Shown here piece by piece: positions 16,585 through 25,701 of a stretch of 64,000 nucleotides of DNA. Each line of letters begins with the position of its first letter. Within the stretch, counting starts at the first letter, position 1. Origin of the DNA: Salipiger sp. CCB-MM3 (GTDB lineage Bacteria; Pseudomonadota; Alphaproteobacteria; Rhodobacterales; Rhodobacteraceae); contig NZ_CP014596.1 of NCBI RefSeq assembly GCF_001687105.1, forward strand, positions 1,408,181 to 1,472,180, read 5' to 3'. Below the pieces are notes generated by a model. The model saw only the letters and a program-made list of their open reading frames with translations, was not told the DNA's origin and did not search any database. Both the position numbers and the translations under genes were made by a program.

Positions 16585-17607
16585 TCAGGCCGCCCGCGAG
16601 ATCGGCGCTTCGTAAAGCGCCGGTTTGTCGCGCATGCGGATCATCTCGCGGCCGCCGCTGGCGACCGCGCGCAGCGCGGCATCGGCCACCAGCGTCGAGG
16701 CATAGCCGTCCCAGGTGCTCGGCCCGGTCGCCGTGCCCTCGCGGGCGGCGGCGATCCATTCGCGGAACTCCTGATCGTAGGCTTCGATGAAACGCTCCCG
16801 CCAATCCTCGGGGATGGTCTGGCGGATACCGCTGGCGTCCGAGACCACCGTGGCCGGACGGTTGGGCAGCGCCGCGACACCGCGCTCGCAGGAGGCCTCG
16901 CCGCGGATGTCATAGCCGTAGGCGATGTTCACCGAGATCTCGACATCCACGATCGCCCCGCCCGCCATATGCAGCAGCACGAAATGCGGATCGCGCAGCT
17001 CGCCGCCCTGACGCGACTTACGCGGCAGGCGCACCTCGACCGAGGCAATCTCGTCCGACAGCAGCCAGCGCGAGATATCCGCGTCATGCACCAGCGTGTC
17101 GTTGAGCGGCATCTCCGAGGTATAGAGCCCCGGCGGAACCGATGCGTTGCGGTGCACCGAATGATACATCAGCGGAAGGCCCAGCGTGCCGCCGTCGAGC
17201 ACCGCCTTCAGCCGCCGATAATCGGCGTCGAACCGGCGCATGAAGCCCACCTGCACAAGCCGGCGCCCAAAGGCGACCTCGGCCTCCATCACCCGCAGCG
17301 CCGCCTCTTCCGAGGTGACGAGCGGCTTTTCGCAGAACACCGGCTTGCCCGCGGCGATGCAGTCGAGCAGCTGCTCTTCGTGCGCCGGTCCCCACGAGCA
17401 GATCACCACGGCGTCGACATTCTCGGCGCGGATCAGCGCCTGAGGGGTGTCATAGACCTCGGCGCCCTGCGGCGCGGCAGAGGTTGCACGGTCGCGGTCG
17501 ATGTCGCTCACTGCGACCACCTCGACCCCAGAGAGGACTTGGGTCAGACGGCGGATGTGATCCTGCCCGATCATCCCCGTCCCGATCACGCCAACACGAA
17601 GGCTCAT
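16585..17607 (-). CDS. iolG: Inositol 2-dehydrogenase-like protein (Gfo/Idh/MocA)
   Basis: This 340-residue protein starts [20 protein letters not shown], very close to proteobacterial IolG. The catalytic Lys lies in 'VFCEKPLVT', and '[12 protein letters not shown]' supplies the conserved Asp/His region. IolG oxidises myo-inositol to 2-keto-myo-inositol with NAD, the entry step of the pathway. Its ATG overlaps the iolH stop as ATGA, so the two genes are translationally coupled. Of the three dehydrogenases in the cluster this one best fits IolG by length and motifs. Confidence 0.87.
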   Translation of the reverse strand: MSLRVGVIGTGMIGQDHIRRLTQVLSGVEVVAVSDIDRDRATSAAPQGAEVYDTPQALIRAENVDAVVICSWGPAHEEQLLDCIAAGKPVFCEKPLVTSEEAALRVMEAEVAFGRRLVQVGFMRRFDADYRRLKAVLDGGTLGLPLMYHSVHRNASVPPGLYTSEMPLNDTLVHDADISRWLLSDEIASVEVRLPRKSRQGGELRDPHFVLLHMAGGAIVDVEISVNIAYGYDIRGEASCERGVAALPNRPATVVSDASGIRQTIPEDWRERFIEAYDQEFREWIAAAREGTATGPSTWDGYASTLVADAALRAVASGGREMIRMRDKPALYEAPISRAA

Positions 17608-18512
17608 TTTGCACCCCCGAAATGCTTGTCGATGTAGCGCTGCATCTCGGAGCGCATGAAGGTGCCCGAGGCGTCCATGCGGTCCTCCCACGCAAAGACG
17701 CAGGCGGTCATGATGCCGTCGAAGCCGATTTCGGCGAGCGTGCCGAAGAAGTCGTCCCAAGGCACTTCGCCCTGACCGATGTCGAGATGCTGGTGGATGC
17801 GGGCGTTGGTGCCTGGCGGGTTGAGGATGTAGCGCAGGCCCGAGCTGGCCTTGTGGTTGAACGTGTCGGCCACATGCACATGCGCCAGCACGTCGGCGCA
17901 TTCGCGCAGCATAGCCTTGGTGTCGTCACCGAAGTAATAGGTGTGCGGCGCGCAATAGAGGAACTTCACCTGCTTGGAGTTCACCGTGCGGATGATGTCG
18001 ACCGCAGGCTGCAGTTCCTCGACCCAATCCTCGGGGTGCGGCTCGATGTGCAGCATGATCCCCTCGCGCTCGAAAATCGGCACGAGCTCTTCCATGGAGC
18101 GCCACCACGCATCCTCGCAGCTCTCGATCATCGAGCCGGTGTGGCAGCAGTAGCAGCCGCCCTTGTCGGGGTGCGGGCCGCGACCGAATTCGCTGTTCAT
18201 CGTGTCGACGCCCAGTTCGATGCAGATCTCGATGGCACGTTTCCAGTGGCGCACCGCGGCCTGCCGCTCGGCCTCGTCGGGGCTGGCCCAGCGGTACATC
18301 GGCAGCAGCGACGCGATGCCGACGCCGGAGTCCGAGAGCGCCTTCTTGAAGCTCTTCACGCGATCCGGGAAGACGCGGGGTGCCTTGAACCACTCCAGAA
18401 AATCCGCGCGGGGGCTGAGTTCGATCCACTCGTAGCCAAGCTCGGCGACCTTCGAGGGCAGCTCTTCAAGGCTCAGGTGGCGGTGCATGAACGGGTCGAG
18501 CGCAATCTTCAT
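17604..18512 (-). CDS. iolH: IolH-like TIM-barrel protein
   Basis: This 302-residue protein matches IolH closely: '[19 protein letters not shown]', '[19 protein letters not shown]', '[19 protein letters not shown]', '[11 protein letters not shown]', '[19 protein letters not shown]', '[21 protein letters not shown]' and '[17 protein letters not shown]' all have counterparts in Bacillus IolH. IolH is an isomerase/aldolase-like protein of inositol operons whose exact step is not settled. A CHTG-containing insert with a CYCC cluster at about residues 122-127 is absent from the Bacillus protein. It is first of the catabolic genes after the transporter. Confidence 0.88.
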   Translation of the reverse strand: MKIALDPFMHRHLSLEELPSKVAELGYEWIELSPRADFLEWFKAPRVFPDRVKSFKKALSDSGVGIASLLPMYRWASPDEAERQAAVRHWKRAIEICIELGVDTMNSEFGRGPHPDKGGCYCCHTGSMIESCEDAWWRSMEELVPIFEREGIMLHIEPHPEDWVEELQPAVDIIRTVNSKQVKFLYCAPHTYYFGDDTKAMLRECADVLAHVHVADTFNHKASSGLRYILNPPGTNARIHQHLDIGQGEVPWDDFFGTLAEIGFDGIMTACVFAWEDRMDASGTFMRSEMQRYIDKHFGGAK

Positions 18513-18545
18513 GGCTCTGTCTCCTCCCTAAGAGATGTCGGGGCG

Positions 18546-18568
18546 CGCGCCGCGTGACGGGCGGCGCG
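18546..18568 (-). repeat. GC hairpin between ABC transporter genes and iolH
   Basis: CGCGCCGC (18546-18553) pairs with GCGGCGCG (18561-18568) around a 7-base loop, in the 67-base gap between the ATPase stop and the iolH start. On the transcribed strand it is preceded by AAAAAG rather than followed by T's, so it is more likely an RNA-stability or partial-stop element than a full terminator. Confidence 0.4.
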
Positions 18569-18579
18569 GCTTTTTGTCC

Positions 18580-19398
18580 TCAGGCCACCGGCTGGGGCGG
18601 ATGACCTTCGTGGGTCTCCATGTACCCTTCGATGTCGGCGTCCAGACTGGCGAGGGCCTCCCCCCCTGCCATGAGATCGGTGATCTCTTCCCGGGTCTTC
18701 TCGCCGCGCATGAAGTTGGCCGCGAGCGCGCCGCGGATCAGCACCGCGAAATGGTCGCCGACCGCCATGGCGTGGGTCACCTGGTGGGTGATGAAGATCA
18801 CCGCCAGACCGCGCTTGCGCGCCTCGAGCACGATGCGCAGCACGTGGCTGGCCTGCTTCACCCCGAGCGCCGCCGTGGGCTCGTCGAGGATCAGCACGCG
18901 CGCACCGAAGTGGACCGCACGGGCGATGGCCAGCGACTGGCGCTCGCCGCCCGAGAGACCGCCGATCAGCCGGTCGCCGTCGTCGATGCGGGTGATGCCG
19001 AATTCCTGCACCGCCTTCACCGCGGTCTCATTTGCGGTCTTCTTGTCGAAGATGCGGAACGGGCCGAATTTCTTGGTCGGCTCGACCCCCACGAAGAAGC
19101 TGCGCCCGATGGACATCAGCGGAAAGGTCCCGCCAAACTGGTGCACCGTGGCGATGCCGCGGTCGGCGGCGTCCTTGGGTTTGTCGAAGCTCACCTTCTC
19201 GCCGTCCATGAACATCTCGCCCGAGGTCGGCTTGTGCACGCCGGCGAGGGTCTTGATGAGGGTGGACTTGCCTGCGCCATTGTCTCCGAGCAGGCAGAGC
19301 ACTTCGCCCGCGTTCACTTGCAGAGTGATGTCGTGCAGAACGTCGATCGGGCCAAAGCTCTTGTTGACGTTGCGAAGTTCCAGAACCGGATGGGTCAT
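18580..19398 (-). CDS. Sugar-type ABC importer, ATP-binding protein
   Basis: This 272-residue single-domain ATPase belongs to the CUT2-like importers. Walker A is GDNGAGKST at residues 38-46, the Q-loop is in 'ATVHQFGG' (about 84-91), the signature LSGGE is at 148-152 and Walker B is VLILDEP at 168-174. Many ribose-type importers have a doubled ~500-residue ATPase; this short form resembles the FrcA type. Its start overlaps the permease stop by four bases. With two permeases and a binding protein it should energise uptake of inositol or a related cyclitol. Confidence 0.93.
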   Translation of the reverse strand: MTHPVLELRNVNKSFGPIDVLHDITLQVNAGEVLCLLGDNGAGKSTLIKTLAGVHKPTSGEMFMDGEKVSFDKPKDAADRGIATVHQFGGTFPLMSIGRSFFVGVEPTKKFGPFRIFDKKTANETAVKAVQEFGITRIDDGDRLIGGLSGGERQSLAIARAVHFGARVLILDEPTAALGVKQASHVLRIVLEARKRGLAVIFITHQVTHAMAVGDHFAVLIRGALAANFMRGEKTREEITDLMAGGEALASLDADIEGYMETHEGHPPQPVA

Positions 19399-20408
19399 GC
19401 CTTGGTCCCCGCTTTCTTTTTCATGGGTGAGAAGTTGAGGGCTGCGCTGCGGAAGCTGTTGTTCATGAGCACGGCCACGAGAAGCATCACGCCGATGATC
19501 AGGCTCGACCAGTTGCGGTCGATGTCGGTGAAATAGATGCCTTGGCTGACCACCGCGAAGGTCAGCGTTCCGAAGAAGATGCCGAGGATCGAGCCGAAGC
19601 CTCCGGTCAGCAGCACCCCTCCGACGACCACCGCGACGACGGCGTTGAAGATGTAGTTCATGCCGCCCGAGACCTGCGCCGAGTTGAACAGGATGGCGCC
19701 GCACATGCCCACGAAGGAGGCGCTGGTGGCTGAGAGAACAAAGAGCGCGATGGTCATCCGGTCGGTCGGGATACCGGCGTTGCGGGCGCTGATCTTGTCG
19801 CCGCCCATGGCGAAGATCCAGTTGCCGTAGCGGGTGTGGTGAACCACGAGGACCATCACGACGGTGAAGGCGAGCCACCACAGGATGATGATCTGGAACG
19901 ATCCGCCAAGCAGCGTGCCAAAGATCGCCTTGGCCCAGCCGGGCGCCTGCAGCGGCACCGAGGCATTGCCGGTCAGCAGCACCGAGGCCGAGAGCACGAT
20001 GCCCTGCATGGCGACCAGCGTGCCGAGGGTGATGATCAGCGAGGGCACCGAGGTGCGCACGGTCAGGATCCCGTTGATCAGTCCGACGATGACGCCGATG
20101 CCGAGCGCGCCGAGGATGCCGATCACGATGGGCATCTCGTAATAGCCCGAGATGATCGCGATGCTCATGGAGCCTGCCGGGATCATCGCGCCGATCGAGA
20201 TGTCGAGCTCTCCGGCGATCATCAGCATCCCCATCGGGATGGCGACGATGCCGAGGTTGGCGGCGAAGTTCACCCAGCTGGCGGCCCCGAAGAGGCTTGT
20301 CAGATCGACGCCGCCAAAGAGCACGAAGAACAGGATGACGGCGATGAGGCTGAGGATGGATCCGGCCTCGGGCCGCTTCAGGAGTTTTCCGACGATGAGG
20401 TCATACAT
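19395..20408 (-). CDS. Sugar-type ABC importer, permease 2
   Basis: This 337-residue inner-membrane protein of the BPD_transp_2 (RbsC-like) family has 8-10 hydrophobic helices. It carries the family patterns 'MLMIAGELDISIGAMI', 'VPSLIITLGTL' and 'GGVLLTGGFGSILG'. It is clearly a paralogue of the next permease (shared 'GGDKISARNAGIPT' loop), so the importer probably uses a heterodimer. It starts 11 bases after the first permease ends. Confidence 0.93.
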   Translation of the reverse strand: MYDLIVGKLLKRPEAGSILSLIAVILFFVLFGGVDLTSLFGAASWVNFAANLGIVAIPMGMLMIAGELDISIGAMIPAGSMSIAIISGYYEMPIVIGILGALGIGVIVGLINGILTVRTSVPSLIITLGTLVAMQGIVLSASVLLTGNASVPLQAPGWAKAIFGTLLGGSFQIIILWWLAFTVVMVLVVHHTRYGNWIFAMGGDKISARNAGIPTDRMTIALFVLSATSASFVGMCGAILFNSAQVSGGMNYIFNAVVAVVVGGVLLTGGFGSILGIFFGTLTFAVVSQGIYFTDIDRNWSSLIIGVMLLVAVLMNNSFRSAALNFSPMKKKAGTKA

Positions 20409-20419
20409 TGTCTCTCTCC

Positions 20420-21466
20420 TCAGCTTTTCTTCTTGGTGGAGTAGGACAGCGCCATCTGGCGGAAGGTGTCGTTCATCAGCACCGCAAGAAGCAGGAGCGC
20501 GCCGATGATCACGCTGCCGAGGTTCGGGTCGAACCCGGTGAAATAGATGCCTTGGTTGACCATCGAGAAGGTGATGGTGCCGAGCACGATGCCGATCACC
20601 GAGCCGAAGCCGCCGGTCAGAAGCACGCCGCCGATGACCACGCACATGATCGAGTTAAAGATGAAGGATTGGCCGCCCGCGACCTGCGCGCTCTGGTAGA
20701 CCATGGCCTGACTGATGCCGACAAAGGCCGAGCAGAAGCCGCTGGTCATGAACAGCGACATGGTAAGCCGCTCGGTCGGGATACCCGCGTTGCGGGCGCT
20801 GATCTTGTCGCCGCCCAAGGCGTAGATCCAGTTGCCCCAAGGCGCGACATGCAGCACGTAGCCAATGACCAGCGCGAAGGCGATCCACCAGAAGATGGTG
20901 ACCTGGAACATGCCACCTATGAACTGCCCCAGAAGACCCTTGTAGAAGGCGTCCGGCACGATCGAGGTGCTGGTCGAGCCGGTGAGCATCACCGAAAAGC
21001 CCAGCGTCAGCCCCATCACCGCGAACATCATGCCGATGGTAACGATGAGCGAGGGCACCTCGGTGCGGATCACCAGAAAACCGTTGGCTGCGCCGACCAG
21101 CAGGCCGACCCCCAGCGCCGCGAGGATGCCGACGATCTCGGGCTGGCCGTAGTGGCCGGAGATCACCGCCAACGTCAGCGACGAGGCCGGGATCACCGCG
21201 CCGACCGACAGGTCAAGCTCTCCGGCGATCATCAGCAGGCCGACGGGCAGCGCGACGATGCCGATCTCTGCGGCGACATTGAGCCAGCTGGCGAAACCGG
21301 CGGGCGACAGGAAGATCTTGCCCGCGGCAAGGGCGAAGAAGACGAAGACCGCGATCATGCCGAGCACGGAGCCCGTCTCGGGCCGGCGTACGAGCTGACC
21401 CAGAGAGGACTGCAGCGATGGTCTCGCGCTCGCCGTCGTGGATTTCTGTTGGGTGGCAGTGGCCAT
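20420..21466 (-). CDS. Sugar-type ABC importer, permease 1
   Basis: This 348-residue RbsC-like inner-membrane permease has a polar N-terminal tail (MATATQQKSTTASARP) before the first helix. It shares 'GLLMIAGELDLSVGAVIP', 'VPSLIVTIGMM', 'GGDKISARNAGIPTERL' and 'GGVLLTGGFGSVIG' with its neighbour. The ATG at 21466 follows a GGGGGAG site. It lies 136 bases downstream of the binding-protein gene across a strong stem-loop. Confidence 0.93.
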   Translation of the reverse strand: MATATQQKSTTASARPSLQSSLGQLVRRPETGSVLGMIAVFVFFALAAGKIFLSPAGFASWLNVAAEIGIVALPVGLLMIAGELDLSVGAVIPASSLTLAVISGHYGQPEIVGILAALGVGLLVGAANGFLVIRTEVPSLIVTIGMMFAVMGLTLGFSVMLTGSTSTSIVPDAFYKGLLGQFIGGMFQVTIFWWIAFALVIGYVLHVAPWGNWIYALGGDKISARNAGIPTERLTMSLFMTSGFCSAFVGISQAMVYQSAQVAGGQSFIFNSIMCVVIGGVLLTGGFGSVIGIVLGTITFSMVNQGIYFTGFDPNLGSVIIGALLLLAVLMNDTFRQMALSYSTKKKS

Positions 21467-21501
21467 TTTGGCTCCCCCGTGCTGGTTCGGTCCGGTGGGT
21501 C

Positions 21502-21551
21502 GGGAAGACACGAGGCTCCGCGCCGCAGCCCGGGCTGCGCCGTGTCTTCCC
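21502..21551 (-). repeat. Strong stem-loop between binding-protein and permease genes
   Basis: An 11-base perfect stem, GGGAAGACACG (21502-21512) with CGTGTCTTCCC (21541-21551), encloses a second, self-complementary 16-base palindrome CGCAGCCCGGGCTGCG (21524-21539). No T-run follows on the minus strand. The position, just after the binding-protein gene of an ABC operon, is where RNA-stabilising or partial-termination hairpins raise binding-protein levels over permease levels. Confidence 0.65.
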
Positions 21552-21602
21552 TTGACCGCGCGGATCACGCGCGGCCGATGCTCATGAGGTCAGGGGACGC
21601 GC

Positions 21603-22577
21603 TTAGCGCGTGCCTTCCTTCACGCCGGCCATTGTGGCCTCGACGTTGGAGCTGTCGATGATGCCCGGACCGGTGAGGATCTCGCGGGTCGGCACGGTCA
21701 GCCCGTAGTTCACGTAGCTGTTGAGGATCGACACCGCGAGAAAGCCCTGATGGTAGCCCTGCTGATCGATGGCGCAGGTCTGCTTGCCGTCCTTGATGTT
21801 GTTCAGGATGGTCTCGTCGAAGTTGATGCCGCAGACATGCACCTGCCCCATCTTGCCGGACTGCTGGATGCCGCTGATCGCCGAGTTGGCGTCGACGTTG
21901 CCGACGGTGAACACAGCGTCGATCTCGGGGTGCTGCAGCAGATGCGCGCGCACCGCCTGCGCCACCGCGGTGGCCGACCCGAAGGAGGTTGCCGGAAGCG
22001 GCAGCACCGAGCCTTCGCCGCCGCCGTTGCCCATGCCCTCGACGAAGCCGTTGCAATAGGCCTCGATGTTGGCCGCGCCCGGCAGCGTGTTGATGCAGAC
22101 GCCATTGGTCTGGCCGTTCTCGGTGAGATACTCGCCGCCGGCGACACCGGCCTTGTAGTCGTCCGAGCCGACATAGTTCATCGCGCCCAGACGGTCTGCG
22201 GCATCGAGGCCACCGGCATTGTAGATGATCAGCGGAATGTCGGCTTCGACCACCGCCTGAAAGGCCGGGTCCATCGCCTCGGGCACCCAGTTCGGCCCGA
22301 CGATGGCGTCGGCACCCTGATCGATCGCCTGGCGGATCAGTTCCGCGGCATCGACACCGAGGTTGTCGTAGTTCTGCGGCCCGAGCCAAGTGACGGATCC
22401 GCCCTGTGCCTCGGCGACGAGCCCGGCATCTTCTGCGCCGCGCTTCACGATGGACCAGAAGGGATCGTCGGGCTTGCCGCCAACAACGAAGATATTGGCA
22501 GCGGAGACCGCGGTGGCGGCGACGGCTGCAACGGCGGCATACGAAACGGTGGCCGCGATACGGCTGAATTTGGTCAT
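21603..22577 (-). CDS. Sugar-type ABC importer, periplasmic substrate-binding protein
   Basis: This 324-residue Peripla_BP_4-type protein starts MTKFSRIAATVSYAAV with a classic signal peptide cleaved after about residue 27 (AVSAA). The mature start 'NIFVVGGKPDDPFWSIVKRG' is typical of sugar-binding proteins of the RbsB group, and 'FTVGNVDANSAISGIQQ' is the hinge region. Two cysteines near 'GVCINTLPGAANIEAYCNGF' may form a disulfide. It is the promoter-proximal gene of the operon. An earlier in-frame ATG lies in the regulatory region and lacks a ribosome site. Its ligand is taken to be inositol or another cyclitol from context. Confidence 0.93.
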   Translation of the reverse strand: MTKFSRIAATVSYAAVAAVAATAVSAANIFVVGGKPDDPFWSIVKRGAEDAGLVAEAQGGSVTWLGPQNYDNLGVDAAELIRQAIDQGADAIVGPNWVPEAMDPAFQAVVEADIPLIIYNAGGLDAADRLGAMNYVGSDDYKAGVAGGEYLTENGQTNGVCINTLPGAANIEAYCNGFVEGMGNGGGEGSVLPLPATSFGSATAVAQAVRAHLLQHPEIDAVFTVGNVDANSAISGIQQSGKMGQVHVCGINFDETILNNIKDGKQTCAIDQQGYHQGFLAVSILNSYVNYGLTVPTREILTGPGIIDSSNVEATMAGVKEGTR

Positions 22578-22676
22578 TGAACTTCCTCCCTGTCCCCACC
22601 TCCTCCGTGGGGGTCTCAGTGCCGAGATATATAGCGCGAAGCTTGAAATTTCTGGAACAGAAAATAAGATCATTAG

Positions 22677-22712
22677 TGTCATTCGTTTCAAAATGTGTCA
22701 TTCAAAATGACA
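22677..22712. promoter_or_regulatory. Probable operator of the LacI-type regulator (TGTCATTC repeats)
   Basis: TGTCATTC occurs twice, at 22677-22684 and 22696-22703, 19 bases apart (about two helical turns). The second copy forms a 17-base near-palindrome TGTCATT-CAA-AATGACA (22696-22712). The sites lie 23 bases before the regulator start and about 100 bases before the importer operon start, so they could control both directions. Confidence 0.6.
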
Positions 22713-22734
22713 TGAGCCCTGGGGAGGAGCCCGA

Positions 22735-23769
22735 ATGAACCGGCCGACAATCGCAGATCTTGCAGAAGAAGCAGGGGTTTCCGTCTCGACGGTGAACCGC
22801 ATTCTTGGCGGCACCGCCTCGGTGCGTGGCAGCACGATGCAACGCGTGCAGGCGGCCGCGGAACGGATCGGCTTCTATGGGATCGGCGCGATCGAGGACC
22901 GGCTGCGCAAATCGGCACCGACCTACCGGCTGGGATTCCTGCTGCAACAGTCGAACCGAGAGCTTTACCAACTGTTCAGTCGGCACATCATCGCCGCCTG
23001 CCGCGCGCGGCGCGACGAGGTGATCGAGCCCTTGGTGGATTTCGTCGACCTGCTGACGCCGGAAAATATTTCGGCTCGGCTGACCGCGCTTGGTCAGGAG
23101 TGCGACGCGGTGGCAGTGATCGCCGCCGACCATCCGCTGATCGGACAGGGCATCCGCGCGCTGCGCGAAAAGGGCAAGCCGGTGGTCGCCTATATCACCG
23201 ACCAGTCGGCCCCCGAGCGCGCCGCCTATGTGGGCGCTGACAACTGGAAGATCGGACGCACCGCCGCTTGGCTCATCGCGCAGATGACCCATGAGCCGGG
23301 GCGCGTCGCCAGCTTCATCGGCAACCACCGCTACCAGTGTCAGGACGTGGCCGACGCCAGCCTGCGCTCCTACCTGCGCGAGCATGCGCCGCATCTCACG
23401 GTCGAGGAAAGCCGCCCGACGCATGAGGAATCCGGCGTCGCCTATGAGATGGTGCGCGACCTGCTCGAGACCACCGACGATCTGCGCGGCATCCTCATTC
23501 TTGGCGGCGGCATCTCGGGGGTGCTGCAGGCGCTGCGCAAGGCACCGGAAGAGCGTCGCCGGAACATCCGGCTGATCTGCCGCGACATTGGCCCCGAGAC
23601 CCGCAAGGGGCTGTCAGAGGGGCTGATCACCGCGGCGCTCTGCCACCCGCCCGAGGCCACCTCGACGCTGCTGGTGCAGACGATGATCGACGTGATCCAC
23701 GACGACACCCAGAGCGCCACGCTGCAGCGCACCATCCCCTTTGACATCGTGACCCCGGAAAACATCTGA
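22735..23769 (+). CDS. LacI-family transcriptional regulator of the cyclitol cluster
   Basis: This 344-residue protein opens with a LacI helix-turn-helix at residues 4-24 (PTIADLAEEAGVSVSTVNRI). A periplasmic-binding-protein-like effector domain follows from about residue 60 ('YRLGFLLQQSNRELYQLFS', 'DAVAVIAADHPLIGQGI', 'YITDQSAPERAAYVGADN'). It is divergent from the importer and catabolic genes, across a 157-base region that holds TGTCATTC sites. It probably represses them until inositol or an intermediate binds; the direction of control is inference. Confidence 0.93.
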   Translation: MNRPTIADLAEEAGVSVSTVNRILGGTASVRGSTMQRVQAAAERIGFYGIGAIEDRLRKSAPTYRLGFLLQQSNRELYQLFSRHIIAACRARRDEVIEPLVDFVDLLTPENISARLTALGQECDAVAVIAADHPLIGQGIRALREKGKPVVAYITDQSAPERAAYVGADNWKIGRTAAWLIAQMTHEPGRVASFIGNHRYQCQDVADASLRSYLREHAPHLTVEESRPTHEESGVAYEMVRDLLETTDDLRGILILGGGISGVLQALRKAPEERRRNIRLICRDIGPETRKGLSEGLITAALCHPPEATSTLLVQTMIDVIHDDTQSATLQRTIPFDIVTPENI

Positions 23770-23778
23770 CGGCGCGCG

Positions 23779-25167
23779 TCAGACCACCTCGATCCAGTTG
23801 CTCATCCCCGAAGCCGCATGGCCCAGCATATGGCAATGCAGCAGCCATTTTCCGGGGTTGTCGGCGACGAAGGCGATCTCGGCGCTCTGCTGCGGCATCA
23901 CCAGAAGCGTGTCGCGCATCGGCCCCGCAGCGCCCTCGTTCAACTGCCGGAAATGCATGCCGTGCAGATGCATGGCGTGCGGAAAGACCGTGTCGTTGAC
24001 CAAAGTGATGCGCGCCGTCTCGCCAAGCCTATAGCGGGCAAAGGGATCAGCGCCGCGCCCCACCTGTCCGGCCAGCGCCCAGAACTGGCCGCGCTGTATG
24101 AGCTCTTGAAAGTCCATTTGCCGGCCCTCGAAACGCCCCGAGGCCATGCCGCGCATCGCGCCGCCCTCCATGCGCATTTCGCGCGGCGTGGCCTCCTCAA
24201 GGCCACCGATCTCCATACGCGGGTTGCGCGGCAGCGGCTGCGGCGCGGCCCGCCGCGCGTCGGAGGCTCTCCCGCTGACCTCCAGTTCCACCAGCGCCTG
24301 CCAGCTGTCGTCATCCGCCGCGTAGAGCAGACCTGCGGGCGTGCCCTCTTCGGCGGTGACATCGACGATCAGGTCCACGCGCTGCGCCGGAGCGAGAATG
24401 ATCTCTTCGACCAGCGGCTCGGGCGACGCCAGCGGCATGCCGTCGAGCGCCACAGTCCAGCCCTCCATCCCCTGCAGCCGCAGCACAAAGATGCGGGCGT
24501 TGGCCGCGTTGATCAGCCGGAGCCGCAGCCGCGCGTTCTGTCCGGCCTTCAGCCGGTGATCGAAGCGCCCGTTGACCCCGATCAGATTGCCCATCCGCCC
24601 GGCATGGCTGCGCATCATCGGGGCGGTGAAATCTGCGTAGAACTGCGCGGTGTCCGGATCGATCAGCCAGTCGTCCAGCATCAGGATCTCATCCGCGTCC
24701 ACATCCGGCGGCGTCGCCTCCTCGACGATCAGAGGCCCCGAGAGCCCGCGCGCCACCTGCTCCATCGAGTTGGTGTGGGCGTGGTACCAATAGGTGCCCG
24801 CATCCGGCAGCGCGAAGTCATAGTCGAAACTTCCGCCGGGCGGCACCGCCTCTTGCGTCAGCCCCGCCACGCCGTCCATGGCGTTGTCAATGCGGATGCC
24901 GTGCCAGTGCACCGTTGTCGGCACCTCCAGTTCGTTGACCAGCCGCCGCGACAGCCGCCCACCCTGCGCTGCGCGCAGCACCGGACCGGGCAAACTACCG
25001 TCGTAGCTCCAGACCTCGGTCATGCCGTAGCCCGGCGGCGCCAGTTGCACCGACGCGGCGCGGGCAGTGAGCGGAGCGGGCGCGCTGGCCGCCGCTCTGC
25101 CGGGGCGGATCAATGGCGCTGCGAGAAGGCCCGCGCAGACCGCGCGGCGAGACATCATTTGTGTCAT
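23779..25167 (-). CDS. Multicopper oxidase (laccase/CopA-like)
   Basis: This 462-residue protein carries a Tat-type signal (RR at residues 7-8 of MTQMMSRRAVCAG). All copper-site motifs are visible: HWHG at 87-90, YHAHT at 128-132, HAMHLHGMHF in the last cupredoxin domain and HCHMLGHAASGM at 444-455, including the type 1 Met455. A methionine-rich loop at about 325-345 ('MRMEGGAMRGMASGRFEGRQM') resembles Cu(I)-oxidase loops. It probably oxidises cuprous ions or phenols in the periplasm. It is one base after the cytochrome gene and likely in one operon with it. Confidence 0.93.
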   Translation of the reverse strand: MTQMMSRRAVCAGLLAAPLIRPGRAAASAPAPLTARAASVQLAPPGYGMTEVWSYDGSLPGPVLRAAQGGRLSRRLVNELEVPTTVHWHGIRIDNAMDGVAGLTQEAVPPGGSFDYDFALPDAGTYWYHAHTNSMEQVARGLSGPLIVEEATPPDVDADEILMLDDWLIDPDTAQFYADFTAPMMRSHAGRMGNLIGVNGRFDHRLKAGQNARLRLRLINAANARIFVLRLQGMEGWTVALDGMPLASPEPLVEEIILAPAQRVDLIVDVTAEEGTPAGLLYAADDDSWQALVELEVSGRASDARRAAPQPLPRNPRMEIGGLEEATPREMRMEGGAMRGMASGRFEGRQMDFQELIQRGQFWALAGQVGRGADPFARYRLGETARITLVNDTVFPHAMHLHGMHFRQLNEGAAGPMRDTLLVMPQQSAEIAFVADNPGKWLLHCHMLGHAASGMSNWIEVV

Positions 25168-25168
25168 G

Positions 25169-25612
25169 TCATTCGATCCCATTGGCGCGCTGCAATTCGC
25201 GGACATAGGCGATGATCGCCGTCACGTCGCCTGCTGTCACCCCGTCCTGCGGAGGCATATTGCCGAACCGCCAGTGATGCGCCCGGACGCCCTGCGCGGC
25301 GGCGACCTGAAAGGCGGCATCGCCGTGGTGCGAGGGCTCGTAAATCTTATGCACCAGAGGCGGGCCGAAGCCCTGCTTGCCCGCGGCGTTCTCGCCATGA
25401 CAGGCGGCGCAGACCGCGTCGAAGGCGGTTTTGCCCAAGCTGGCGGTCTCGGACAAACGTGCAGGCAGCGTCACGTCGGCGATCGGAGCGCCCTCGGCGG
25501 GCGCGGTCTGCGCCGCCTCGTCCGGCTCTGTCTTTTGCGGCACAAAAACGGCCCATCCCGCAACTCCGGCAAGGGCGACGGCCGCGAGGCCGATGAGGGG
25601 TTTGGTCTTCAT
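25169..25612 (-). CDS. Class I cytochrome c
   Basis: This 147-residue protein has one N-terminal hydrophobic segment (residues 6-25, signal or anchor). A linker follows, then a c-type heme domain with CAACH at 68-72 and a probable axial Met119 in 'GNMPPQ'. The 'GAAGxQGxGPPL' pattern after the heme site is typical of small electron-transfer cytochromes. It probably carries electrons to or from the multicopper oxidase encoded immediately downstream. Confidence 0.92.
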   Translation of the reverse strand: MKTKPLIGLAAVALAGVAGWAVFVPQKTEPDEAAQTAPAEGAPIADVTLPARLSETASLGKTAFDAVCAACHGENAAGKQGFGPPLVHKIYEPSHHGDAAFQVAAAQGVRAHHWRFGNMPPQDGVTAGDVTAIIAYVRELQRANGIE

Positions 25613-25701
25613 TAGAGCTATCCTGACTGGGATCGTCCCTGATTATCGGGGCGATCCGGAAAATGGTGGTGCCGGACGGTCCCGGCAGCGATCATTTTTT
25701 G

